From assembly GCA_965221555.1 (NCBI GenBank), contig OZ244895.1, positions 1,488,001 through 1,552,000 on the forward strand: a stretch of 64,000 nt of DNA, read 5' to 3'. The position numbers and the translations under genes were made by a program. Source of the DNA: JAJEAD01 sp965221555. GTDB taxonomy: Bacteria > Pseudomonadota > Gammaproteobacteria > HK1. This document shows, one piece after another, positions 51,658-61,259 of this stretch. Position 1 is the stretch's first letter. Each line of letters begins with the position of its first letter. The notes beneath the pieces are model-generated. The model was not told the origin of the DNA, did not search any database, and was given only the letters and a program-made list of their open reading frames with translations.

Positions 51658-53109
51658 CTATTGGGTCCATTGTGCCGGCCCCGGCTTCCATCGCGCGGAA
51701 ACGCCGTGCCCTGTGACTGCCGCCAGTCCGAGCTCCCTCAGGCGGGTGAGCGCCCTCTTGATCTGGCGGGCGCTTACCGTTGCGGGCAGATGGGCACGGA
51801 TCTCGCGCAGCGCCAGAGGCTGGCCGGTCCGATTGAGAAGATCGAGGATGTTTCGCTGACTTTCGTTCAAACGTGGTGCCTGGGGGCGTGCTGCACCGGC
51901 AATCGCGGACGGCTCTCCGACGTAGAGACGCGGCGACGCCGGGCAGCGGCGGAAGCGCACCGTCACGCATCCTCCGGCGTCCTCGATCTCGGGCCTGGGC
52001 AGGCCAGCGGCGGCGGCCTGCTCCGCCATCTTGAGGGTGCCACGCCCCCACTCCTCGATGATGCCGCGCCGGTAGAAGGTGCGGGCGATCAGGGGGTTCC
52101 AGGGTCGCGATTCGTGCGGGCCGAAGAGTTCTTCCGGTGTCAGTCCGAAGTGCAACGCACCCGTCGAGGTCACCTCCAGTCGGTCATCGTAGACCGCCAA
52201 ACCCGTCGAGCCGCCCCCCATCGCGTAATCCCGATGGCACAGGGCGTTGGCCAACGCCTCGCGGGTGGCCAGGGGCGGATAAAGAGGTTCGTCGATGCGT
52301 TGGAAACGATCCGGTTCGAAGCGTCCAGCGATCGGCAGCGTGTCGCGCAGGAAACGCTCGGCATGGGAGAGAAGCGCGAAGGCGTTGCCGGTGTACTGGC
52401 GGTTGTCCAGGAAATCGCTGCGGTCCAATCCCCTGAATCGCGCCACGCGAAGCAGACACTGGGGCATGTCGACCTCCAGCCGCTCGGCGTTGCCGAACAG
52501 GACCGCCGCCGCCCGGAGCAGAACCCCTTCGCGCAGCAGCCCAAGTCCGCGCAGCAGGCTCTCCGGATCGCGGTTCCCCGGCTCGTTCAATCGACCTACC
52601 CGCACCGCTTCGGCCACGGTGTTGCGAAGCTCGGCGACATCCAGGTCCTCCACCGACCATCCTTCGGCGGGCTGGTTCTCCCAGCGCCGATCGCTATGCA
52701 TGCGCTCGAAGAGCATCCGGTGGTACTCATCGGCCCCCATCGTCACGGTGGTGTTTCCGATCCGGCGATAGGCCTTGCCGCGGTACCGGTAGGGCTTTGT
52801 GGGGCCTTGACCGACGGAGATGATCAGGACCTCCATGTTTTCCCCTATCGTTACTCGCTCGACAGTTGGGAAGACGGGCGGGTCGATCCTGGCGAACTCT
52901 GCGCTCACTTCCTCAATAGTGCGCTCGCTCACCTGCTGGCCGGTCACTTGTCCCTCCGGCGTGACCCCGAATAGGACTCGTCCGCCCTGCTGGTTGAGCA
53001 TCGCGCAGACGGACTTCGTGGCCTCGCGGCGTGTACCGGTCGTACGCTTGAATTCGAGCGTCTCCGACTCGCCCGCCGCGACCCATCTCGCGATCTGTTC
53101 GGTGCTCAC
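51658..53109 (-). CDS. Schlafen/AlbA_2 domain ATP-binding protein (COG2865 type)
   Basis: 483 residues from GTG 53109, which overlaps the stop of the restriction enzyme gene (GTGA). The N-terminal AlbA_2/Schlafen nucleic-acid-binding domain shows ESETLEFKRT and GGRVLFGV within the first 50 residues. The middle holds an HATPase-like region (HRDYAMGGGSTGLAVYDDRLEV, then RNxxIA-like PWNPLIARTF). The C-terminus is a winged helix (RNILDLLNRTGQPLALREI). Such proteins are annotated as transcriptional regulators or helicase-like. Coupling to a restriction-modification gene suggests a regulator or accessory defence factor. Confidence 0.85.
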   Translation of the reverse strand: MSTEQIARWVAAGESETLEFKRTTGTRREATKSVCAMLNQQGGRVLFGVTPEGQVTGQQVSERTIEEVSAEFARIDPPVFPTVERVTIGENMEVLIISVGQGPTKPYRYRGKAYRRIGNTTVTMGADEYHRMLFERMHSDRRWENQPAEGWSVEDLDVAELRNTVAEAVRVGRLNEPGNRDPESLLRGLGLLREGVLLRAAAVLFGNAERLEVDMPQCLLRVARFRGLDRSDFLDNRQYTGNAFALLSHAERFLRDTLPIAGRFEPDRFQRIDEPLYPPLATREALANALCHRDYAMGGGSTGLAVYDDRLEVTSTGALHFGLTPEELFGPHESRPWNPLIARTFYRRGIIEEWGRGTLKMAEQAAAAGLPRPEIEDAGGCVTVRFRRCPASPRLYVGEPSAIAGAARPQAPRLNESQRNILDLLNRTGQPLALREIRAHLPATVSARQIKRALTRLRELGLAAVTGHGVSARWKPGPAQWTQ

Positions 53110-56100
53110 GAGCGCACTACTCCCGGCCGTTCCTCCGGCTCGTCGAACGGACAAGGGAGACTTGCTACGATCGCAACGGTCTCCACGCTCACGTGGACTA
53201 TGCGGCGAAGGGCGGTGACGAGATCGCGGGGGTCCTCGAACCAGCCGTTCGGATCGTTGACGATGCCGCTCCTTTTGTCATGTACGACACGATAGCGGTC
53301 CACGAACCACTCGAGAGGCGTTCGGCCGTTCACCTGATACTCGTGAGCCTCCGGCGGGATGCCTGTAAGGTGGACTTGATTGTTGACAATAAGGACGCTT
53401 CTGTCGCCGTTCTTGAAGCGCATCTTCCTTGCCACCATTCTGAAATGCTCGGGCTTTGGTTCGCCCGGCAAGCGGAGCTCAACCTTGAGCGGATACTCCG
53501 GGCACGTCTCGTAGCCGATATGCAATTCGGCCAATCGACGACCGGCTTCGGCAAAGGCGCTGAAGTCTGTCGCGAAGGGGATACGCGGCAGTTCCTTCGC
53601 GAGATCGTTCGCAAAGCGGTTCCTGTACTCGGGTGCATGCAGAACGCCGTACACGTAGTCGAAGATCGCGTCCTTTGTGATCGAGCTATTGCCGTAAAGT
53701 ACCCGGAATGTGCGAAGTGCGGTGTCGGAGATGTTGTCGATGCGCTCCGGCGGCGGTCCCATGCCGGGTAAGCTCTGCTGATAGCTTCGCCGCTCGAAGC
53801 GGTATCTTGGAAAGCACTGAGTTGCTTCTACCAGATACAGGTCTGGCATCGTATCCACGATAAGTACACCAAATGGCTTTCTCGCGCCTATCCCCGGCAC
53901 ACAGATTGCGCGATTTTCAGTGTCGGCAGTGGGAAAAATGCTGTCTTGTTGGTACTTGTTGTTGACCAGGATGTAATCGACGTAACAGTGCTGCTTGACA
54001 AAAGGTCGGTACTGTGTCTTCCAGGTGTTTCCTCGCGAGAAGTGTACACTCTTGCCTCGTCGGAGATTGTTCTTGAGCTCCCGGTCCCAACGAATGTGGG
54101 AGGAGTATCTACCCACTGCGGAATCGACGGCGTACTCTGGATGCTCCTCCCGAACACCGAGAGCGCGGCGATAGTCTTCCACCATCAGACGCGCGTTCTC
54201 CGCGCAGGATTCAGCTGAAAAATTGTAAATATAAGCGTCGCGACTGGTCTTGTAGCCGTTGCTGAACAGACGGAATATCGCTTCATCCGTCTTCCCAGCC
54301 TTCGCCTGTTTCGAACCCACCGAATAGAGAGTTCGAAATGCCTTGTCGCGCTGGCCGATCCAGTCGTGATACGGATCCGGTCTAATCTCCTCCCAGTCGT
54401 CGACACCGACTATCGACTTCCACTCGCGCAGCTTCTTGAGTTTGTCCTCGCGGGAGAGGTAGTCGCCGATGTCGCGATACAGAATGCGGCAGCTATCATG
54501 CGCTACGTTGGGATTCTTCGCGAGAATTGTGATGGTAACCGGCGCGCGGGAGCCCTGACCAAATACCTTACCGCCCTCCCGGCGTGAGCGCTCTCCTTGT
54601 GTCCGTTGATTTCCCCGCAAATTCACGACAAAGATTGAACTGAACTCCTCCGTGAGACAGGCACGTACGCCGGAGTCGACACTTCCGTAAAGCCAGTAGC
54701 CGTTGGTGACGAAGGCTACGACACCTCGGTCGCCGATGCGATCAGACGCCCAGCGAATCGCCATCTTATAGCTGTCGTATAGACTCCTTTTCAGAGTCGC
54801 CGTCGAGCGGGTCGCGTAGGTCTCGGCGACGCGTTGCTCGATCTCGGGATAGTCCACATTCGGATTGTCGTCGGCCGAGCTACTCTGACCGACTGACCAG
54901 GGCGGGTTACCCACGATGACTTGGATTGGTAGTGACTGTTGGCGTTCAGCGCGAACGCTGTTGTCGGGAAGCCAGTCTTTCGGGAAACCCGAGCGCCCAG
55001 TGTGCAGGTTGAAGGTATCAGTCAACACAATACCGCCGAAGGGTTCGTAGGCTCCTTTACCGCCAATTCGGCCGTGGAATGCCTCCTCGATGTGGATGGC
55101 CGCGATGTAGTAAGCAAGCAGAACGAGCTCGTTGGCGTGCAGTTCCTCCCGGTACTTGCGTGAGAGGTCTGCATCACGGATCAAGGCCGACTGCAACAGC
55201 CGAACCAGGAAGATTCCGGTACCGGTGAAGGGGTCGAGCACATGGACTCCTTCGTCGCTCAGACCCCGGCCGAACTCCGATCGCACAATGTGATCGGCGC
55301 TCGCAAGGATGAAATCCACGATCTCGATCGGTGTGTATACGATTCCGAGCCGATCCGCGTCCTTCTTCATCGCGGTTCTGAAGAACTTCTCGTAGAGCTC
55401 CATCAGGACACGCTGCCGCGCGTCTGGATTGTCGAGCCCACGCGCCCGAAGCCTAACGCTTTCGTAGAAGCCTTCGAGATCGCGGGTCTCGTTCTCCAGC
55501 CCGAACTCCCCGAAGTCGCTTCGCAGCGCGTCCAGCGCACGAGCCACCGGATTGCCGTCGGCGAAGTCGTAGCCCTCGAAGAGGGCCTCAAACACCGGCC
55601 TGGTCAGGATGTGCTGCGCCATCATGTCGACGGCGCTCGCGGTGGTGATGGATCGGTTGATCGACACCCTGAGCTCAGCGTGGAACGCCTCGAACCACTC
55701 GCTCAGAGTCTGGTTGGCCGGATCGTCAAGTAAGCCGCTGATTCGTGTCACCAGGCGTGAGAAGATTTCCGCGACATCCTTCGCCCAACTCTCCCAGTAC
55801 TTACGGTCGCCGCACTTCTCGACAATCCTCGCGTAGATCGCGCCCGGCGGGAGATCGAGCGGCGGAAACGGGAGTTCGGGCGTGCCGGGCGGGGACTCGC
55901 TGTCCTCGCCGTCCCGGCTGAAGATGATACGATCCGTCGGCCGGTCGTTAAGGTCGATTTGATTGATCTCGGCATCCAGGCGGTCGTCATGGGAACGAAG
56001 GGCGCGAAGGACGCTCCAAACGACATCGAACTCCTTGCCGCGATCGAGAACCAGAGACGGGTCCCGCCCTTCCGGCACCGCGATCGGCAGCACGATGTAC

Positions 56101-57863
56101 CCGTGGGTCTTGCCGTCGGCCCGGCGCATGGCGCGCCCGACGGCCTGGACGATGTCCACTACGCTCTTGCGCTCGGTCATGAAGATCACCGCGTCGAGCG
56201 CCGGCACGTCGATCCCTTCCGACAGACACCGCGCATTGGAGAGGATCCGGCATGCGCCTTCGGTCGTGCCTTTCAGCCACTCGATGCGCGCCTTGCGGTC
56301 GAGCGCATGATGCTTACCGTCCACATGCCGTGTTTCGCACTGGAACGTCGCGCCGGGTTCCGTGGCCGGCAGCAGCGCCGCGGCCTGCTCGACGAGGCCG
56401 CCCCAATGCGCTGCCAGCAACTCAGATGACTTGATCCGATCGGTGAACGCGATTGCGCGGCGCAGGGGCCGTGCGGGTCCCTCTTCCGGCTGGCGGTTCT
56501 CCGGATTCTGCAATGCGCGCCAGCAGCCGACGATTCGGGCGGCGTCGCTCAGGTTTATAGTTCCCCCGGAAGAGGCGGCCAGGTGCGCCTGCAGCGCCTT
56601 GCTCACGTGGCTCTCGGACAGGGCGAGCACGACGACCTTGTAGTCCGACAACAGGCCCTGCTCTACCGCCCGTGAGAAGGGGAGGCGGTGGAACTGTGGC
56701 CCGTAGGTTGCCTCGTCATCCATCGAGAACACCTCGACACCATGAGTCGCGGCCTTGGATCTTGCTCCTTCTGTGTAGAGGCGGGGCGTTGCCGTCATGT
56801 AGAGGCGCTTGGCAGCCCGGATACGGTCCGCGTCATGCACGAGCACGAAGGGCGAGGTCTTGTCGTCGTGGCGCTCGATGCCCGTCGTGCGGTGCGCCTC
56901 GTCACAGAGAACGAGATCGAAGGGCGGCGCGCCCTCGACCTGCGCCCGCTCGACGAGACCGAGCGAATGGTAGGTGCAGAACACCACCGTCATCGTCTTC
57001 GACGACGCAAGTCGCAACGCCTTGCCGATACGTCCCGGATCGGTGGTTACAGGAACTTCGAGTTCCAGAAACGAGGCGTCCTCGTCGGTGTGTCCAGCGC
57101 GGGTGTCGGAGCAGATTCCGAAATAGCGGTGGTCGAGCGCTCGCTGCTCGGCCCACTCGCGCATCGATTGCTGGAAGAGTGATATCGAAGGAACAAGGTA
57201 GAGCACCCGGCCGCCCTTGCCGGCCACCGCCTCGGCGATCCGCAGCGCCGTGAAGGTCTTGCCGGTGCCACAGGCCATCACCAGCTTGCCGCGATCGTGC
57301 TCCGCAAAGCCCTTCAGTACGTCGTCAAACGCTTGTCTCTGATGCGGCCGCAGGCGAAACGCCTCGCGCCGGTACGAAAGGTCTTCCGGGTGCTGGCGAA
57401 CCAGGTCGGGCCAGTCGAAGGGCCGGCTCGCGAGATCACCGAAGCGGACCACGGAACACGCGGGCTTCAACCCCTCGATGGTCTTGTACGCGTTCGGTCC
57501 CCACTCGTCGCCCGTATCGACGAAAATGCGCGATATGAACGGGTCGCGCGCCGACGCGGCGATGAAGGAATCCAGATCGGTCTTCGCGATCCTCGTGCCC
57601 GGTGCGTAGCACTTGCACTGGATGGCGCAGAAACCGCCGTCCCCTTCCTCCGCGACGAGATCGATGCCGGTGTCGGCGCCGTCGAAGTCGTGACGGGTGG
57701 CGGCCCAATCGGACCACAGCCACACTTGCGAGAACCGGTCGCGGTAGAGCGGATCCTGCTTGAAGTACGCCTTCATCAGCCGCTCGAACAGGCGGCCCTT
57801 CTCGGTTTGCGTTCCCGCGATCGACCGGATGTGGTCAAGGACGCATTGGAAATCGTTACTCAT
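53106..57863 (-). CDS. Single-chain restriction-modification-helicase enzyme (type ISP-like)
   Basis: A 1,585-residue protein from ATG 57863 (an in-frame start at 57989 adds 42 unrelated residues). Domains in order: Mrr-like nuclease with D68 (TGID) and Q82/K84 (IQCKCY); SF2 helicase with Walker A ACGTGKTF at 197-204, DEAH at 321-324 and motif VI QAVGRAMRR near 590; a coupler; N6-adenine methyltransferase with DPFTGTGIFL near 874 and NPPW near 984; and a C-terminal target-recognition region. Order and size match LlaGI/LlaBIII-type ISP enzymes, which cut by translocating along DNA. The 3' part (53.2-55.2 kb) is visibly less GC-rich than its surroundings, a sign of transfer. The recognition sequence is unknown. 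Confidence 0.92.
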   Translation of the reverse strand: MSNDFQCVLDHIRSIAGTQTEKGRLFERLMKAYFKQDPLYRDRFSQVWLWSDWAATRHDFDGADTGIDLVAEEGDGGFCAIQCKCYAPGTRIAKTDLDSFIAASARDPFISRIFVDTGDEWGPNAYKTIEGLKPACSVVRFGDLASRPFDWPDLVRQHPEDLSYRREAFRLRPHQRQAFDDVLKGFAEHDRGKLVMACGTGKTFTALRIAEAVAGKGGRVLYLVPSISLFQQSMREWAEQRALDHRYFGICSDTRAGHTDEDASFLELEVPVTTDPGRIGKALRLASSKTMTVVFCTYHSLGLVERAQVEGAPPFDLVLCDEAHRTTGIERHDDKTSPFVLVHDADRIRAAKRLYMTATPRLYTEGARSKAATHGVEVFSMDDEATYGPQFHRLPFSRAVEQGLLSDYKVVVLALSESHVSKALQAHLAASSGGTINLSDAARIVGCWRALQNPENRQPEEGPARPLRRAIAFTDRIKSSELLAAHWGGLVEQAAALLPATEPGATFQCETRHVDGKHHALDRKARIEWLKGTTEGACRILSNARCLSEGIDVPALDAVIFMTERKSVVDIVQAVGRAMRRADGKTHGYIVLPIAVPEGRDPSLVLDRGKEFDVVWSVLRALRSHDDRLDAEINQIDLNDRPTDRIIFSRDGEDSESPPGTPELPFPPLDLPPGAIYARIVEKCGDRKYWESWAKDVAEIFSRLVTRISGLLDDPANQTLSEWFEAFHAELRVSINRSITTASAVDMMAQHILTRPVFEALFEGYDFADGNPVARALDALRSDFGEFGLENETRDLEGFYESVRLRARGLDNPDARQRVLMELYEKFFRTAMKKDADRLGIVYTPIEIVDFILASADHIVRSEFGRGLSDEGVHVLDPFTGTGIFLVRLLQSALIRDADLSRKYREELHANELVLLAYYIAAIHIEEAFHGRIGGKGAYEPFGGIVLTDTFNLHTGRSGFPKDWLPDNSVRAERQQSLPIQVIVGNPPWSVGQSSSADDNPNVDYPEIEQRVAETYATRSTATLKRSLYDSYKMAIRWASDRIGDRGVVAFVTNGYWLYGSVDSGVRACLTEEFSSIFVVNLRGNQRTQGERSRREGGKVFGQGSRAPVTITILAKNPNVAHDSCRILYRDIGDYLSREDKLKKLREWKSIVGVDDWEEIRPDPYHDWIGQRDKAFRTLYSVGSKQAKAGKTDEAIFRLFSNGYKTSRDAYIYNFSAESCAENARLMVEDYRRALGVREEHPEYAVDSAVGRYSSHIRWDRELKNNLRRGKSVHFSRGNTWKTQYRPFVKQHCYVDYILVNNKYQQDSIFPTADTENRAICVPGIGARKPFGVLIVDTMPDLYLVEATQCFPRYRFERRSYQQSLPGMGPPPERIDNISDTALRTFRVLYGNSSITKDAIFDYVYGVLHAPEYRNRFANDLAKELPRIPFATDFSAFAEAGRRLAELHIGYETCPEYPLKVELRLPGEPKPEHFRMVARKMRFKNGDRSVLIVNNQVHLTGIPPEAHEYQVNGRTPLEWFVDRYRVVHDKRSGIVNDPNGWFEDPRDLVTALRRIVHVSVETVAIVASLPCPFDEPEERPGVVRS

Positions 57864-58315
57864 CCGAGCGTTGAACTCCGTCGTGTGTGGAGCTACCGAA
57901 CAGGCCGAACACCGGCGGCAAGCACGCGTCGGTTTACCGCAGCCTGTCCATCGGCCCGAGCGCGTCGTGATTGTCGACTCGCCCGCCACTTGCGGCCCGG
58001 TTGTGCCTCGCCCGCGATGCTCCTGAATCGACCCGTAATCGCACGCAGTGCGTGAGCCTTCGCCTTGCGCTCATCCAACGTCCCCCCCTTTCGCCGGAGG
58101 GTATTCCAGACTTTCTGCGTGGTTCCACCGTTACGACATGCTTGGAGGCGAAGGTGGTCTGGAAGGAAGTGAGTGACACGCAGGGTCGCAGCCGCACGCA
58201 CGCAGGCTCCAACGGGCCACCGGTACCCGCCGCCGCGCATCGGCTGTCGCACCCGCACGCCCGATAACTCCGATTACGCTTTCGAAACGGGCGGCGAGCC
58301 GCGGCCGGAGCGAAC
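57864..58315. other. Intergenic region upstream of the restriction enzyme gene
   Basis: 452 bases between the cyclase gene's stop and the restriction enzyme's start. Only short, unsupported frames are present. It should hold the promoter of the defence operon, read leftward; no clear boxes, integrase remnants or attachment repeats are visible. Confidence 0.4.
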
Positions 58316-59674
58316 TCAAGCTTCGGGCTCGTCGCTTCCTTCCCCCGACAGGCTGTAGATCTCCACCGCCGCCTGCCGCCCTCGCACTGCCGTGCTGCCC
58401 ATGGGCACGAAGTCGAAGCGGTCCCGGCCCGCGAGGTCCGCGGTGCGCCGCGACACCAGGATCCGGGTCCCGTGTTCCTTGTTGAGTTGCTCCAGGCGGG
58501 CGGCGAGATTGACCTCGTCTCCGTGCACGGTGAAACCGAGACGATCGCCGGCGCCGACGAGGCCGCCCACCACCCGGCCGGTGTTGATGCCGATGCGAGA
58601 GCGCAGGGTGAGGCCGTCGCCGAAGCGATGCCGCGCGAGGGCGCGCTGCATTTCCCGGGCCGCGCGCACCGCCTCTCGCGCATGTTCGGGGAGCGCATCG
58701 GGCATGTTGAAGGTCGCGAGAATGGCGTCGCCCTGGAACTGATTGATGACTCCGCCGTGGCGCACGATGGGCTCGCTCACCACCGCGAAGTATTCGTTCA
58801 GGACGCTGATCAGGCGCTCCGGGGTGAGCCGCTCGCTCAGGGTGGTGAATCCCTCGATGTCGGTGAAGAGGATGGTGGCTTCTCCGACCTCCCCCTGACC
58901 GGCGCGCACCGGCGCGTCGGCGCTTCGCACCTGCTCGGCCACCCGGTCCGGGACGAAGCGGGAGAGCTCGGCCGCCGCGCTCTGGTCCGCCACCGCCCGC
59001 ACCAGCAGGTCGCGCGCCCGCGAGATCGCGAGCGCGAGGATCAGAGTCACCATGAGGATGGAGATCACCTTGTCGAACTCCGCCCCCAGGAGCACGCTGT
59101 TGGAGGTCATGTACTGCACGTAGTCCCTCGTGATCATCGGATCGCTCGCGTCCACCGTCACCGCGTAGGTGACCATCAGCAGCCAGCCCACCGCCGCCGC
59201 GAAACCTGCGCTCAGCACGTAGCGCATCTCGAAGCGAAGCGCCCGCAGGGAGATGAAGATGAACACGTAGAGCAGGGTCGGGACCTTGAGGTAGAAGGAA
59301 GCGGGCTGCCCATACTTCAGGTGGAAGCTCCAGATGAGGGCGATGAGCAGGGCCATGTCGATGACCACCGACAGGTGCAGCAGCCATGCGGGAAGCAGGC
59401 GGCGGTAGGCGAGACCGAGACGCAGCGTGGTGAACGCGATGTAGGCGCCGAGAATCCACGCTTCCGCCGTACTGGCCACCGTGGCGTCGTGAGGGCTCGG
59501 CGAGAGCAGGAAGAGGACGGTGAAGGTGAGCACGACCGCGAGCTGGATCCAGCCGATGAGGATCTCGCTCGATTCCTGCTGCACCCGGATGGCGTCGCGA
59601 ATCCGGGTGGGGAGCTTCCCCGCTCGGGCGGGGGCGGAAGCGCCGAGGCGGGTTGCGGACGTCGGGCTCGTCAT
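58316..59674 (-). CDS. Membrane-bound class III adenylate/guanylate cyclase
   Basis: 452 residues. The N-terminal ~230 residues hold about six membrane spans (for example IQLAVVLTFTVLFLL, VVIDMALLIALIW, ISILMVTLILALAI), then a linker helix and a class III catalytic domain from about residue 255. Metal-binding Asp lies in ILFTDIEGFTTL and in INQFQGDAILATF; the transition-state Arg/Asn region is GDEVNLAARLEQL. The position that usually carries the purine-selecting Lys is Gln (NQFQGD), so nucleotide preference is uncertain. It is divergent from the glycosyltransferase genes. A stand-alone cNMP-binding protein is encoded 12 kb away. Confidence 0.88.
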   Translation of the reverse strand: MTSPTSATRLGASAPARAGKLPTRIRDAIRVQQESSEILIGWIQLAVVLTFTVLFLLSPSPHDATVASTAEAWILGAYIAFTTLRLGLAYRRLLPAWLLHLSVVIDMALLIALIWSFHLKYGQPASFYLKVPTLLYVFIFISLRALRFEMRYVLSAGFAAAVGWLLMVTYAVTVDASDPMITRDYVQYMTSNSVLLGAEFDKVISILMVTLILALAISRARDLLVRAVADQSAAAELSRFVPDRVAEQVRSADAPVRAGQGEVGEATILFTDIEGFTTLSERLTPERLISVLNEYFAVVSEPIVRHGGVINQFQGDAILATFNMPDALPEHAREAVRAAREMQRALARHRFGDGLTLRSRIGINTGRVVGGLVGAGDRLGFTVHGDEVNLAARLEQLNKEHGTRILVSRRTADLAGRDRFDFVPMGSTAVRGRQAAVEIYSLSGEGSDEPEA

Positions 59675-60023
59675 GTCGCGTCTCTCCGGGGAGCGGCGAG
59701 GCTACCCACCGTATCCGCTTCCCCGGCCCGCCGCCAGCCGGCGCTTCTCACCATGTCCGTCCGTCTGTTCAGGCGAGGGCTCGGTCGGAGAGGCTCGGCC
59801 GGATGGAGTCGGACAGGGTCGCCGCCGCTCACTTGACGGTGAGGACCGGCGTCCGTGTCGGGGCCGCTTGCCCAGCGCCGTTCGCGTTGCCGGCGGCAGG
59901 GGCATCGATTAGGCTTGCCGCCCCTTGCGCCCTCCCCGCGATGGCGGCCGGGCGCGGCGCGATTGCTCGACCGTCGGCGAATGTCGCTGCCAACCACTTC
60001 GCTTGCCGGGGAGGACCAGAGCA
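59675..60023. other. Divergent region between cyclase and glycosyltransferase genes
   Basis: 349 bases with promoters expected for both directions. GGCGGCA near 59892 can pair with TGCCGCC near 59917. No gene is seen. Confidence 0.4.
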
Positions 60024-61235
60024 ATGGAACGACACGCCGATGACGCGCGGGTGCTCATCTACAGCCACGACACCTTCGGGCTCGGGCATCTGCGTCGCTG
60101 CCGAACCATCGCCCACTCCCTCGTCTCGCGGCGCAAGCGTCTCTCCGTACTCATCCTCTCCGGCTCGCCGATCATCGGCAGCTTCGACTTCGCAAGCCGG
60201 GTGGATTTCGTGCGGGTGCCGGGGGTCATCAAGCTCCGCAACGGCGAGTACTCCTCCTCCAGCCTGGATCTGGACATCGCGGAGGTGGTCGACATGCGCG
60301 CTTCGATCATCCGGCACACCGCCGAGGTCTTCGATCCCGATGTGTTCATCGTCGACAAGGAGCCGCTCGGTCTGCGGGGCGAGATCCACGAGACCCTGCG
60401 GGTGCTGAAGCCCCGGGGCACGCGCCTGGTGCTCGGCCTGCGCGACGTGATGGACGACCCCGACGCGCTCGCCACGGAATGGCGGCGCAAGAATCCGACG
60501 CCGGCGCTGCGTGACCTCTACGACGACATCCTGGTCTACGGGCTGCCGGAGATCTGCAATCCCCTGGCGGGGCTGGATCTGCCGCGCCAGATCACCGACA
60601 AGGTGACCTACACCGGATATCTGCGCAGCCGCTATCCGAGCGGCCAGCCGCCTTCGGGCGCGGTGCGTCAGTTCACCGAGCCCTATGTCCTCGTCACCCC
60701 GGGGGGAGGCGGCGACGGCGGGGAGCTCATCGACTGGGTGCTCGCCGCCTACGAGCACGATTCGAACCTTCCCTACGGGGCGCTCATCGTGTTCGGGCCC
60801 TTCATGCATCCCCGCCGGCGCGCGCGTTTCCGCAGCCGGGTGGAAAAGCTGGAACGGGTGGAGGCGCTGACCTTCGAAACCCGGGTCGAGCAGTTGATGG
60901 CGAACGCGGCGGGCGTGGTGGCGATGGGCGGCTACAACACCTTCTGCGAGATCCTCACCTTCGATCGACCGGCGGTCATCGTCCCGCGCCGGCGTCCCCG
61001 CCGGGAGCAGTACATCCGCGCGTCGCGCGCCCAGAATCTCGGCCTGGTGCGCATGCAAAGCGGAGACCGGGGGCGCGATCCCGCGGCGATGGCCGAAGCC
61101 CTGCGGGCCATGCCGGGGCAGCAGCGTCCTTCCGATGTCGTGGTGCCGGGACTTCTCGACGGACTGGACCGAGTGCACAGCCTGGTCGATGAGTGGCTCG
61201 CGCTCGGGCGCGTCGCGCCCCGGCGAAGCGCCTGA
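60024..61235 (+). CDS. MurG-like glycosyltransferase (COG4671 type)
   Basis: 403 residues from ATG 60024, preceded by GGGGAGGA. A GT-B glycosyltransferase: the N-terminal acceptor domain opens with VLIYSHDTFGLGHLRRCRTIA, and the C-terminal donor domain has VTPGGGGDGGELID and AMGGYNTFCEILTFDRPAVIVPR, the UDP-sugar-binding region. It resembles predicted glycosyltransferases of the MurG/COG4671 group. Donor and acceptor are unknown. It is followed 24 bases later by a second glycosyltransferase, so the three likely build one glycan. Confidence 0.85.
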   Translation: MERHADDARVLIYSHDTFGLGHLRRCRTIAHSLVSRRKRLSVLILSGSPIIGSFDFASRVDFVRVPGVIKLRNGEYSSSSLDLDIAEVVDMRASIIRHTAEVFDPDVFIVDKEPLGLRGEIHETLRVLKPRGTRLVLGLRDVMDDPDALATEWRRKNPTPALRDLYDDILVYGLPEICNPLAGLDLPRQITDKVTYTGYLRSRYPSGQPPSGAVRQFTEPYVLVTPGGGGDGGELIDWVLAAYEHDSNLPYGALIVFGPFMHPRRRARFRSRVEKLERVEALTFETRVEQLMANAAGVVAMGGYNTFCEILTFDRPAVIVPRRRPRREQYIRASRAQNLGLVRMQSGDRGRDPAAMAEALRAMPGQQRPSDVVVPGLLDGLDRVHSLVDEWLALGRVAPRRSA

Positions 61236-61259
61236 GCACCGCCCGCCTTTCACCCTGTC

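Noticed and set aside
57864..58315. Attachment site or integrase remnant beside the restriction enzyme gene
   Set aside because: No tRNA gene, direct repeat pair or recombinase motif could be found on either side.
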